From contig NC_079879.1 of NCBI RefSeq assembly GCF_029227915.1, positions 25,238,501-25,302,500 of the forward strand: a DNA stretch of 64,000 nucleotides, given 5' to 3'. The position numbers and the translations under genes were made by a program. Positions 22,690 through 32,382 of the stretch are shown in pieces. Every line of letters starts with the position of its first letter. Position 1 is the stretch's first letter. Below the pieces are notes generated by a model. It saw only the letters and a program-made list of their open reading frames with translations. It was not told where the DNA came from and did no database searches. Origin of the DNA: Hydractinia symbiolongicarpus (lineage: Eukaryota; Cnidaria; Hydrozoa; Anthoathecata; Hydractiniidae).

Positions 22690-22943
22690 TCTATATAATA
22701 ATACGCTAAGTGTGTCTGTCTGTGTGACTGTGACAGGCAAAGTGGATTTCATTATTTTCCTTTGATATTGCCGAAAAATGCATTTCTAATATGTCAAATT
22801 TTCTGACGTTACGGCGCGACGAAAATAACACTACCTTAACGTCAATATCCTACATTAAATTAATAAAGCCATTACAGTGCACCTAAAACTTTGAGGCCAA
22901 ATAACTTGGAAACAAGGTGGTGACGTCAATCATTTTTCACCGC
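22690..22943 (+). mobile_element. Helitron-like 5' part, plus strand
   Basis: Starts TCTATATAATAATACGC and GTGTGTCTGTCTGTGTG, then follows the same sequence as the palindrome arms (TTTTCTGACGTTACGGCGCG, ATTACAGTGCACC). It is cut off where the long-TIR element begins. Confidence 0.5.
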
Positions 22944-25261
22944 GCCTGTAGTAGCCGTGTAGTAGAGCATATAGAGCTTACTTCTCTGTAGTAGAGCGTA
23001 TTTCTTTGTATAAAAGCGAAGCATGGATACATTTCTTTGTCGTAGAGTGTAGTACGGCGTCTTTTTCTAGTGGTGTGTAACGTGGTCATCCACTTTTAGA
23101 ATGTGACTAAAAAGCTAATTACAATTCATCACTATATAAACTCTGTTAACACCAAAACATAATTATTTACAGAGCTATGGTTAAAAAACGCAAGGGCTTA
23201 CAGCAGTTAAACTTCACACAAATAGTTTCAAAAAATATTCCAACCATTCAGTCAGAGTGAACTTGCAAAAATGGCGTTCAAATGACTACCAAGGGCATCG
23301 CCATGATAGTCGTGCACTGTATAAAAACGAAACAAAATTTGGACATGTTCCTACAAAGAGATTTTGTAATCAGTAAATCAAGTTAGATCCATACTTCAAA
23401 ATTTTGACTCTAAAATTGTGACTCTAAACCACAAGTTTGTTGTAGTGTTTTTGCAAATGCCAAAAACGGTAGAGAAATTTTTAAAGTAACAATTTCTTCA
23501 CCTGAAAAGTATGAAGTATGGATGAAATTACAAACCGATTGTTTAAGTTCCAGCTTCCGTGAAACTACTAGCGTAATAGTGACCACTCGGATTCCCTCAT
23601 GGTCTTCTTTGGGACATACATTGCTTGTGATGTATTCTGTGAGGCTCAAACAAACTGATGATGTATGAATAAAGCTTTTTTTGCTGTATTAGAGGGCCAC
23701 GGTGTGCATTGTAGTTGGGTAAGCGCAGTAGGACAAAAGTTGTGAAATTAAAAAATATATAAAATATTAAAGCGGGTCTGCTACATTTGCTTTTTTCATA
23801 CACTTCAAGATCATCATCGATTGCGTCTCGATATATAAACCGCGTTAAAAAGGTTTCATTACTTTTCCCACGAAATTTGACAGAGTCTGTGGTATTTTTG
23901 GGCATTCCGGGAACCGTTGAACTGGACTAACAATATTTTCATTTGAAAATTATAAAGTATGGATGACATTACGGGCCGGTCCTTCAAGTTTCAGCTTAAC
24001 AGTACTGAAGTTTCGACTTTTCTTGTGAAACAGGAAAGGGACAATCGAATATCAAGAAGAATCTCAATTTGTGCGAAATAATTTGAGAGGAATTGACGAT
24101 TTGTGTATAAGCACTGGCCTAATAGTGACCACTTAGCTTCACTCATGGGCTTTGGTACATACATTGTTTGTGATGCATCTTGTATGGCTCAAACAAACTG
24201 ATGATGTAGGGATTATTGCGTTTTGCTGTATTCTGGGGATTTCGAAGTCACTTTTATCATTCGTGAATGACTAGTACCTTCGTGCATTCGTAACAGACAG
24301 TGTCCTTTTAGCCTGTAGAACTTTTTTGGGTGTCCTTTTAGCCTGTAGAACATTTTTGGTTAAGGTACAATAGCCATTTTCATCGTATCAAATAGATTTA
24401 CTTTTTAAATGGGCTGCTATAGCCTGATAATATATGGATAATTATGTCACAGTGTTTGCGGTACTAATCTTCGGCATTGCATAGTGTGGAAGACTTTGAC
24501 GGCGAACAAACAATATTGTAGTAAGTGACTCAGACGTACTACGTTTTTGTTACTTTTTGCCTTGATATTATAATCAGCACTGGCACATCGCTCTTCCATG
24601 CCTTACTTTTGCACCAACCGATTTACTGATAAAATAGCTCTCTTAGGGTACAAATACGTCCAGTTTTAGTTTCATGACGTCATTGTAGGATCATCATTAT
24701 TGCGGTATAATATTATAAGTCTGAAAGCCTCTATTTAGATTTACTTTTTCTATAAAGTGTGTGGTATTATTTTCTGCAAATCCCAGAAGCCGTTGAAAAA
24801 TTTGTCGGACTTCTAAGAACTTCAGTGGAAAATTTATGAAGTATGGATGACATTACAAACCGATCTTTCAACTTTCAGCCAGTAATAAAATTTCGACTTT
24901 TTTGGAAACAATAAGTGCAAGACTATCATGGTAGTCATTTGAACGCCGTTTTCGCCAGGTCACTTTGACTGAATAGTTGGAATATTTTTGAAACTATTTG
25001 CGTGATTTATTTTAACCACAGTCTTGGCTCTGTAAATAATTATGTTTTTGTGTTAATAGAGTTTATATAGTGATGAATTGTAATTAGCTTTTTAGTCACA
25101 TTCTATAAGTGGATGACCATGTTGCACACCACTAGAAAAAAAACGCCAGACTACACTCTACTACAAAGAAATGCATCCCTACTTCGCTTTTATACAAAGA
25201 AATACGCTCTACTACAGAGAAATAAGCTCTACTATGCTCTACTACACGGGCTACTACAGGC
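22944..25261. mobile_element. 2.3-kb non-coding element with about 340-bp terminal inverted repeats
   Basis: Sequence from 22944 (GCCTGTAGTAGCC) to about 23310 is repeated as a reverse complement from 25261 down to about 24925. The match includes AAAAGCTAATTACAATTCAT, CATCACTATATAAACTCT, ATAATTATTTACAGAGC and GTTCAAATGACTACCA. The outer parts hold many CTCTACTACA units (on the right arm; GTAGTAGAG on the left). The interior carries about three direct copies of a unit containing GAAGTATGGATGA...ATTACAAACCGAT and GGCTCAAACAAACTGATGAT (around 23500-23690, 23940-24230, 24830-24890). No transposase or other coding sequence is present. It is inserted in Helitron-like sequence. Family unknown. Confidence 0.75.
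24301..24358 (+). repeat. tandem duplication, 29-bp unit
   Basis: TGTCCTTTTAGCCTGTAGAAC plus a short T/G-rich spacer occurs twice back to back inside the long-TIR element. Confidence 0.8.
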
Positions 25262-25320
25262 TAGTACACTTTACTACACTCTGCTACAAAAAAATACGCT
25301 CTACTACAGGCTCTACTAAA
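25130..25320. repeat. degenerate CTCTACTACA array
   Basis: About ten copies of CTCTACTACA or close variants, spaced 10-25 bp, many with AAAGAAATACG between them. The array forms the right outer end of the long-TIR element and runs a little beyond it; a shorter mirror array is at 22945-23060. Such subterminal repeats are often transposase binding sites. Confidence 0.7.
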
Positions 25321-25329
25321 ATCTAATAT

Positions 25330-26344
25330 AGGGAAAGGAAGGGCCTGCTACACTCTAAAACAGACATTGATGCGCCTCACTACAGTGTGCTAGGCTATTG
25401 TGCGCTGAAAGCAGGGCATATGGAAAATTTGAAATCATTATCTCCACAAGGTTTGGGAAAGTACATAGGTTTAACGCATGTTGAATATGTTATATCCTTC
25501 ATATTCAGGAAGTAATACGTAGACGACTTACCCAAACATGATAGAACATTCTGCCTCGATGATCCAGCTTTTCTACTGATTTATTTTTTTCTCGTTCTCA
25601 ATCCATCGAGAAATTCCACGTCCATCTAAACCAACCTGATCATTCTGACGAAAACACAGTAAATACAACCTTGTGAATCTAGCTATACTTTTTTAGATAC
25701 TTTTAAATCATGGTAAGTATTACTTCATCAGTATTATTAAAAATTTTGGGGCAGGGTAAAGTAGCTTGTTGTTAAAATAAAGATACAACCAATTTAATTT
25801 TATTTTCATTGTTGAGAGAAGAAGGAAGACAAAATTATAATAATTAACATAAGAATACCCCAAATTTGATACCAGAATACTGTTTACAATATTTAAAATA
25901 ATCCATGCAAATAAAAACACAGCATTCGTGTGTAAAACAATATAATATTTGTTAAAGGTTAGCTACATATACCTAGCTAGCTAGCTATATAAAAATTGAC
26001 TAGTCAAAACAAATTTCAACTTACAGTTACAGTCAAGGTAGCTAAACATCTAATTGGCGACATGGTGTAATTTAGTTAAGGGACTTGATGTATAGTTCAA
26101 TTAGGCCCACCGGTAGCTAGTCTAACTAGGAGAACAAAAGCTTACTGTTGCAAATATGTTGAAATCATTGCGTTTCGCACCACAATTTTATGTCAAATCT
26201 GTTTACTTTTTTTACATTTTGACCAATTATCATTTTTTTGCATTGCTCATTGGCAACTTATGGCTCAAACCTACTATGGCAGTCTTCCACTTCGCAGGGA
26301 AGAAAAATTAATATGGGGGGACGAAAACGTATTGGTGTTCAATA
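25330..26344. other. gene-free stretch
   Basis: AT-rich; a small TAGCTAGC-type run near 25970. No gene supported. Confidence 0.35.
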
Positions 26345-29300
26345 AAGATAATAATAATAATAATAATAATAAATATTTAAAGTGGCTAGCCCAGAAAATC
26401 ACAAAAACCTATAGTTAGTGGATTGTTTCCACTGGGGGCCACTAGAAAAAAAAAGAAACAAAAAATGATAAACCTTAGACTGCCTCAGCTCAATCAAACA
26501 TAGTAACATTTATAATCTGTGAAAATTGAAAAGAAAAAGAATAAAAAACAAAAATTAAAAAATTCAAAAGTGATCTCCATTAGAATTTGCCAAATACATT
26601 AGAGATGGAAGTCTTAAACGAAAGCAGACTTCCATCACAGGTCACTTGGTCTGGAAGATTATTCCACACTTTTGCAGCTCTAAATGGGAAGGCTTTTTTG
26701 CCAAATTCCGTGTTGACCAAGGGAAGTGTGAACCTGTTTTTTGAAGCTCCTCTTGTTTGATGATTATGACAGTTTTTTGTCAAAAGGAATTTTGAGCGCA
26801 TGTAATCAGGAGCAATGTGATTCATGGCTTTGAAAACTAATATGGCATCGTTTTTGATGAGTAAATTATTCATTGAATATTCCCTCTCTTTCCCAAGAAA
26901 GGTACGGACACATTTTAATCGTTTTTCTAGTTTTCCCAATCTACCTTGGGTGGCACAAGCCCATGCCGAGGAGCAGTAGTTGAAATATGGCATGACGAGT
27001 GCATTAATTAAAAGGTTTTTTGTGTGAGGTGTTAAACAGGATGCAATGGTTCTAATTTTAGAATATTTAATTAGTATTTTTCTATTTATGTCATTAATGT
27101 GCTTTTCCCATTGCATTTTTTGATCAAATGTTACCCCAAGATATTTAACTTTTTCGCTCCTCTTCAAAGGAATACCCATATAGTTGATAGTTTTGTTCTC
27201 AACTTTTTTTAACTGGCTGTGGTTGCCGAAAAAGATTGTTTCAGTTTTGTCCGTATTAATAGTCATTTTGTTATTATTCAGCCAGAGGTCGACTTGCGAA
27301 AGTTCTAACTCGACCTGGGAGACAAGGCTATCCAAGTTTTTATGAGACGAAATAATTATTGTATCATCCGCATATAGATGGTGGTAGTTTGAATTGATGA
27401 CAGATTTTAAGTCATCAATATACAAAAGAAAGAGCAGGGGCCCCAACACAGATCCCTGCGGCACCCCAAAAGCGTCTTCATGAAGCAGATCTGATCCTGT
27501 GTCGTTTACAAGAGTCAGCTGCATTCGGTCCGTTAAGTAGGACTCGAACCAGTCAAAGGCAGCATCTCTGATGCCAAAACACCATAGTTTTTTTAACAAA
27601 ATTTTATGATCAACAGTGTCAAAAGCTTTTTTAAGGTCAATGAGCACAGCACAAACAAAGTTATGTTGGTCGAGCTCAGTAAGAATAAAATCAGAGACAT
27701 CGACTACTGCAGTTTCTGTGGAAAAGAGTTTTCGAAATCCGGACTGTCTGTCATTCAGGAAGTTGTGCTCAGAAATAAAATGAGACATTTGCTCATGCAC
27801 TAACTTTTCAAAAATTTTCATAGGAATTGGCAAAATGGAGATAGGCCGATAATTAGTAGGATCTGTTTTATTGCCACTTTTAAAAATAGGCGAGACCCTT
27901 TTAGTCTTCCAACATTTAGGTACATAACCAGTAAATAAAGATTTGTTGAAAAGACTTGATAAATAAATACTTAAAACTGACGAACCTGCTTTTAGCAGTC
28001 GTGAACCAATTCCGTCCAAGCCTGTAGCTTTATTAAGTTTTAGTGATCTAATTATTTTTTCGACACTTTTGGTCTCAATACGAGCCCACCGAAAATCGTG
28101 TCCGCTAACAGGTGGATTAACATTAGTAGTGTCAGAAGAAAATTTAGAGGCTAGTTTGGCACCAACACTGACAAAAAATGAATTGAATGTGTTGGAAATT
28201 TCTTTTGGGTGAGAAGTCTCTGTACCATCGTTTTGGACTACTCGTTTTATCGAGGTAGTATTGCCTGACTTATCAGGAACCAGTTTTTTTAGGGTTTTCC
28301 AAAGTTGTTTTGGCCGTTTTTGAAAGTCCTGCAAAACGTCATTATAGTACTCGTTTTTGAGTCGATTTTTGAGACCTATTACCTGGTTCCTTTTTTGTTT
28401 GAAAGCTTCCCAGTCTATGATGGATTTTGTTTTTGATGCTTTCCGTTTCAAGAAGTCTCTTTCTTTGATGGCTATTATTAATTCATCAGTGACCCATGCC
28501 TCAACACGGCCAGAAAATCTATGTGTTTTGAAAGGGGCATGTTTGTCAGCCACTGTTTTAACATTTTTATTCAGTTTCTCACATGCTTTATCAAGGTCAT
28601 CATAATTATTAAAATATGACCAGTCTAAATTCCTGAGGTCCTTCAGAAAAGCCTCTTCACTGAAGTTCTTGTAGCTACGAACCTTGCATGTTTTAGGTTC
28701 AAATTTTGGCCTTTTGAATTTTCTGATCACATAAACTAAATTGTGATCACTGATGCCTAAATCCATGACACCAGTTTTAGAAATACAAGAACTGTTAGAA
28801 AGTATCAAGTCTATAAGAGTGCTACTATTTTCAGTAACACGAGTTGGCTCCGTAATATGTTGTTTTAGGAAAAGAGTGGAGCATAATTCCTTTATTTTGG
28901 AGGAAAGAGCATATTTTGAAAGCATGTTACAGTTAAAATCTCCCAAGATAAAAACTTCTTTCTCTTCTGGGAGCTTGTTAAAACACTGTTTAAAATGAGT
29001 ACACAGGTTTTCGGTACTCTGCAAATCACTACCTCCAGGTGGCCTGTAAACCCCACACACGTAAATAGGTTTAGTTTTTTTCAGGCACACTTTCACCCAT
29101 AGTGATTCAACATTTTCGTAGTAAAGGTGTTTCAAAAGGTGGCTATCCAAGTTTTCATTAACAAAAATTAGAACACCCCCACCTCGTCTATTCCGATCAT
29201 TCCTATAACAAACATAGCCATCAATTTTAACGTCATTGTCAGTGATGGTGTCATCAATTTTGGTTTCACAGATGGAGAATACATCAAGTTTTGTTTGATG

Positions 29301-29605
29301 TAGCAGAAGTTTAACATAGTCTAGTTTGGATGACAGACCATTAATGTTGAGATGGGCCATTTTTAAGCCCTTCCCATTTCTGATTGCCTCAAAATCAAAG
29401 TTTTCATCAATAGTAATATTGATGTTGTCCGGAATTTCGTCACCAAATGACTCCTCATTAGCAAAGGGCAAATTACGAGAAAGACAGGGACTGCAAACGA
29501 AAAACAGTTTATCTTCAGGAGTCTTCATAAATTGTTGATATTTTTTATCAGAAATACGCTCACATTTTTTATGAGCCCATAATTTCAATTTCAATGTAAC
29601 CTAAT
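26345..29605 (-). mobile_element. 5'-truncated LINE with intact ORF2 and (TTA)n tail
   Basis: The element runs on the minus strand from about 29605 (an in-frame TAG lies just upstream of the open frame) to a TTA repeat at 26348-26373, which is a typical CR1/L2-group 3' tail. The 3' UTR is about 205-230 bp. The reading frame is uninterrupted, which suggests a young copy. The 5' side, including any ORF1 and the first half of the zinc finger, is lost, as expected from incomplete target-primed reverse transcription. Confidence 0.85.
26580..29594 (-). CDS. LINE ORF2: endonuclease-reverse transcriptase
   Basis: 1004 codons with no stop. It begins in the second half of a PHD-like finger (WAHKKC...FVCSPC); the frame opens with TTG and the true start has been lost. 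The apurinic-endonuclease domain has LKMAHLNINGLSSK, FSICETKI, GGGVLIFV, YRPPG, FILGDFNCN and, at its end, LGISDHNLVYV. The RT domain has LNKATGLDGIGSRLLK, YRPISILP, RQSGFRKLFSTETA, LIDLKKAFDTVDH, GVPQGSVLGPLLFLLYI with DDL, YADDTIII, and VKYLGVTFD. The C-terminal region has MPYFNYCSSAW. Domain order and motifs match CR1-clade elements. All catalytic motifs look intact, so this fragment could encode active protein if transcribed. Confidence 0.9.
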   Translation of the reverse strand: MKLKLWAHKKCERISDKKYQQFMKTPEDKLFFVCSPCLSRNLPFANEESFGDEIPDNINITIDENFDFEAIRNGKGLKMAHLNINGLSSKLDYVKLLLHQTKLDVFSICETKIDDTITDNDVKIDGYVCYRNDRNRRGGGVLIFVNENLDSHLLKHLYYENVESLWVKVCLKKTKPIYVCGVYRPPGGSDLQSTENLCTHFKQCFNKLPEEKEVFILGDFNCNMLSKYALSSKIKELCSTLFLKQHITEPTRVTENSSTLIDLILSNSSCISKTGVMDLGISDHNLVYVIRKFKRPKFEPKTCKVRSYKNFSEEAFLKDLRNLDWSYFNNYDDLDKACEKLNKNVKTVADKHAPFKTHRFSGRVEAWVTDELIIAIKERDFLKRKASKTKSIIDWEAFKQKRNQVIGLKNRLKNEYYNDVLQDFQKRPKQLWKTLKKLVPDKSGNTTSIKRVVQNDGTETSHPKEISNTFNSFFVSVGAKLASKFSSDTTNVNPPVSGHDFRWARIETKSVEKIIRSLKLNKATGLDGIGSRLLKAGSSVLSIYLSSLFNKSLFTGYVPKCWKTKRVSPIFKSGNKTDPTNYRPISILPIPMKIFEKLVHEQMSHFISEHNFLNDRQSGFRKLFSTETAVVDVSDFILTELDQHNFVCAVLIDLKKAFDTVDHKILLKKLWCFGIRDAAFDWFESYLTDRMQLTLVNDTGSDLLHEDAFGVPQGSVLGPLLFLLYIDDLKSVINSNYHHLYADDTIIISSHKNLDSLVSQVELELSQVDLWLNNNKMTINTDKTETIFFGNHSQLKKVENKTINYMGIPLKRSEKVKYLGVTFDQKMQWEKHINDINRKILIKYSKIRTIASCLTPHTKNLLINALVMPYFNYCSSAWACATQGRLGKLEKRLKCVRTFLGKEREYSMNNLLIKNDAILVFKAMNHIAPDYMRSKFLLTKNCHNHQTRGASKNRFTLPLVNTEFGKKAFPFRAAKVWNNLPDQVTCDGSLLSFKTSISNVFGKF

Positions 29606-30147
29606 TAGGTTATGTATTTCATTTTTAACATAATTCTTGCATGTGTGAACATGAGCATGAGTTATAATTTTGGCATCATGGCCATATAAACTATCCATTC
29701 TGAATAAAGATTTTTTCCGATTTTTTCTCAGGTATGTGTAAAAAGCCATTAAATATTGTTATGTCTTGACTAGGTTACATATGGCCCAATTAGTCTACCA
29801 CGAGTCACCAACTAGGTGATATGACGTAATTAGCCTACTGTTGCCTAATTAGGTGTTTACCCTGACTGACCCTTGAGCTTCTTCTCTCAGCTCCTTCTTC
29901 CCCGATCTTTTAAATGCAATACAAAATGCTTACTCAGGGATTTCCACATTTACACGAGATGAAACAAGTCAGCGATTCTTTTAAAGTTGTTTATGAGATC
30001 AATGAATATGACCCAGTCATTTAACCAGCGTTCATGTTTTTGTGTAAAATGTTGAAAAATATCTTTGCAGCAATCTCTGTCTGTTCTATCTTGGCAAAAT
30101 CTGAACTGATTTTTTAAGGACAGTCCATGTTTCTCGAGATATGTTAT
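29606..30147. other. gene-free stretch
   Basis: AT-rich; repeated short CCTAATTAGG palindromes near 29600 and 29845. No gene supported. Confidence 0.35.
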
Positions 30148-30447
30148 CCAGGCCTATCAATAAGGAGAAAGCAATTGCTCGCCCAATTCTGAGAAATAAG
30201 AAACTAGCTGAGCCAATAATTGCACGGTCAATTCCAAAAAATAATCAATGTTATCTTTCTTATTATTTACAGTAAAAAAGAACCAAAATTTATAAAAAAA
30301 GATAAAATAAAATAGATAAAAAACTTTGTGAAAATATGTGTTTATAAACTTATTCTATTTATTCAGATTGCTCGCCCAGTTTACATTATTGTAACCTTGG
30401 GGGAGCAATTTATTGCTCAGGTGTTATTTTCTTATTGATAGGCCTGG
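30148..30447. mobile_element. 300-bp MITE with 17-bp perfect terminal inverted repeats
   Basis: CCAGGCCTATCAATAAG at 30148-30164 is exactly reversed by CTTATTGATAGGCCTGG at 30431-30447. TTAT lies directly outside the left end and TTAT directly outside the right end, a likely target-site duplication. GCAATTGCTCGCCC and GGGAGCAATTTATTGCTC extend the inverted similarity inward. Non-coding. Confidence 0.8.
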
Positions 30448-32382
30448 TTATCTGTTGAGAGTGGGCACAATGTTTAAGGATTTTTAAGCAAATTAGAAGC
30501 ATGGTTATAGGTTGATAGTTTATAATGTCTTACTTTAAGCCACTTTTATACTTCAACTGACCTTAAATAAATAAAAATCATCTCTGATTAAACCGTGTTT
30601 GTAAAAACCCTAATAAACTCTCAGGTTTTGGGGGATCTGATGCCTCAATCTTGAGATCTTGTGCTTTAATCTGAGGATATGTTTCCTGGATCACAGGATC
30701 CCTGGTTTGTATGTTAAGCCTTAATGCTAAAGACCAAAGTTCACGTCTTACTGTGTTGCACTTGATTACATGATTAATAATAAGAAAAATTATAGTAATG
30801 CACAATAAAACTGGCAAACAGCACTTTACAATTAAAATATCAGGCCTGAGAAACATACTCTAATCTTGTAAACTTATAACCCTGTCATGCAAAATTGTAT
30901 TTTTTCATAAATGGGCATCTTAATTTAAGCTTTCACTACATGCTATGGTTGAGTGCATACTCTGATGAGTGCCATGTCAGGGAGTTCCGCAAGGAAAACA
31001 ACACGCATGCTATACATCGGGAATTAGCGCATGCAATTTTTTAAAAATTTTTTTGGTTTATTTCACTCTATCCCATAAGTGTCTCGTAAGTGGTGTAAAA
31101 GTGCTAAAGTTATTAACAAAACACCTTGGTTTGGTAGGAAGTAAGTTATAATAAGTAAATACCATGTAACTGAATTGAAAAGTGAACGAAGAGACGCTGA
31201 CTCGTGCCACATTGTACTCACTGCGATGATCTGTCATTTTGTTTGTGGGGGTCATTTTTTATTTATTAAGAACATGTTCTTTTATGCTTTTATTTTAAAA
31301 TAGAATGTTCAAATCATTAATTCAACAGACGCAAAAAAACACAGCATTTAATTTACAAACATTTTTTTAACAAGGGAAGAAAAAACACGGCATTTAATTA
31401 ACATTTTTAAAATAATTTAATTTAAACACATAGTTAAATGCTTTATGCCGTAAGTGGCAACTTAACTACACTATAAAATCATTTTCCTATAATTTCTTCA
31501 TTATTTTCTCGCCTTTCATGCGAGTAAAGTTTGGGTGGGTGCGCATGCAATTGCACATGACTCATGAAATTCCTGCATGTAGGACAGCTATATAATATAC
31601 AATTTTTTGTAAAAAATGGTTTGTACTTTTCAGCAATTCTGGGAAACTTCAACAAAAAAAATAAGTGTTAAACTTACAGCATGGTAAACTTACACAACTG
31701 TATGATAGACAGCCTTTCTAAATTACTTAAACTATTGGCCGATGTGTTCTTGAATCTTGATTCATGTTGCAAATATTCGATGATGTGTTTTTTAAGTAAG
31801 CTTACAAAAGTTTTGCACTCATTATCCCTCTAATTTAACTGTTGTTTGTGTAAGAAATGACCAACCTGGAAGTTTTTTAGGAGGTGATTAAAGGAGAGAA
31901 TTCTTCAAATTGATAAACTTGTAACTTAAACTGTTACTTTTATGGCAATCTGATAGGTGTAAAAACTGAGAAGTTTCTTTTGCCAATTTTTGAAATCCAA
32001 AGAAATAGTTACTGTTTCTATCAAAAATTTTAATAAAGGTTCAATTAGGAAAAGCTGCATTAATTGGTTCAACATGAAATAGCTCAAAAACAAGGGTTTA
32101 AATATTGAGTCAAGAAGGAATTAATCCCGGGAAAACATTCCACTAGATTATATACAACTCACTTAAGCAACTATCCTTACACATTTTTAAATTTTAGAAA
32201 ACTGACAGAAAACTTTTCTTAAAACTTTGGGGAAAAACTAAAAAGCAGGATGAAACCATTAAAAATGGCATTTGAAATTACCAATTTAGAATGCGTCACT
32301 TTAAACAATGAATTGATAAACTTTTTGTTAACTGATTATTATAGGTTGTGTGATATTTATACCATATTCTTTTCTTTTTTAG
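30448..32382. other. gene-free stretch upstream of COPB2
   Basis: Must contain the COPB2 promoter, 5' UTR and the exon ending in ATG, unless the leader is added by trans-splicing. ATG followed by GT occurs at several places (for example near 30947, 31617 and 31684) but none has a clearly better donor, so no choice is made. Confidence 0.35.

Noticed and set aside
25130-25320. Regular CTCTACTACA repeats resembling a CRISPR-like array
   Set aside because: Eukaryotic context, irregular spacing, no unique spacers; they are subterminal repeats of the long-TIR element.
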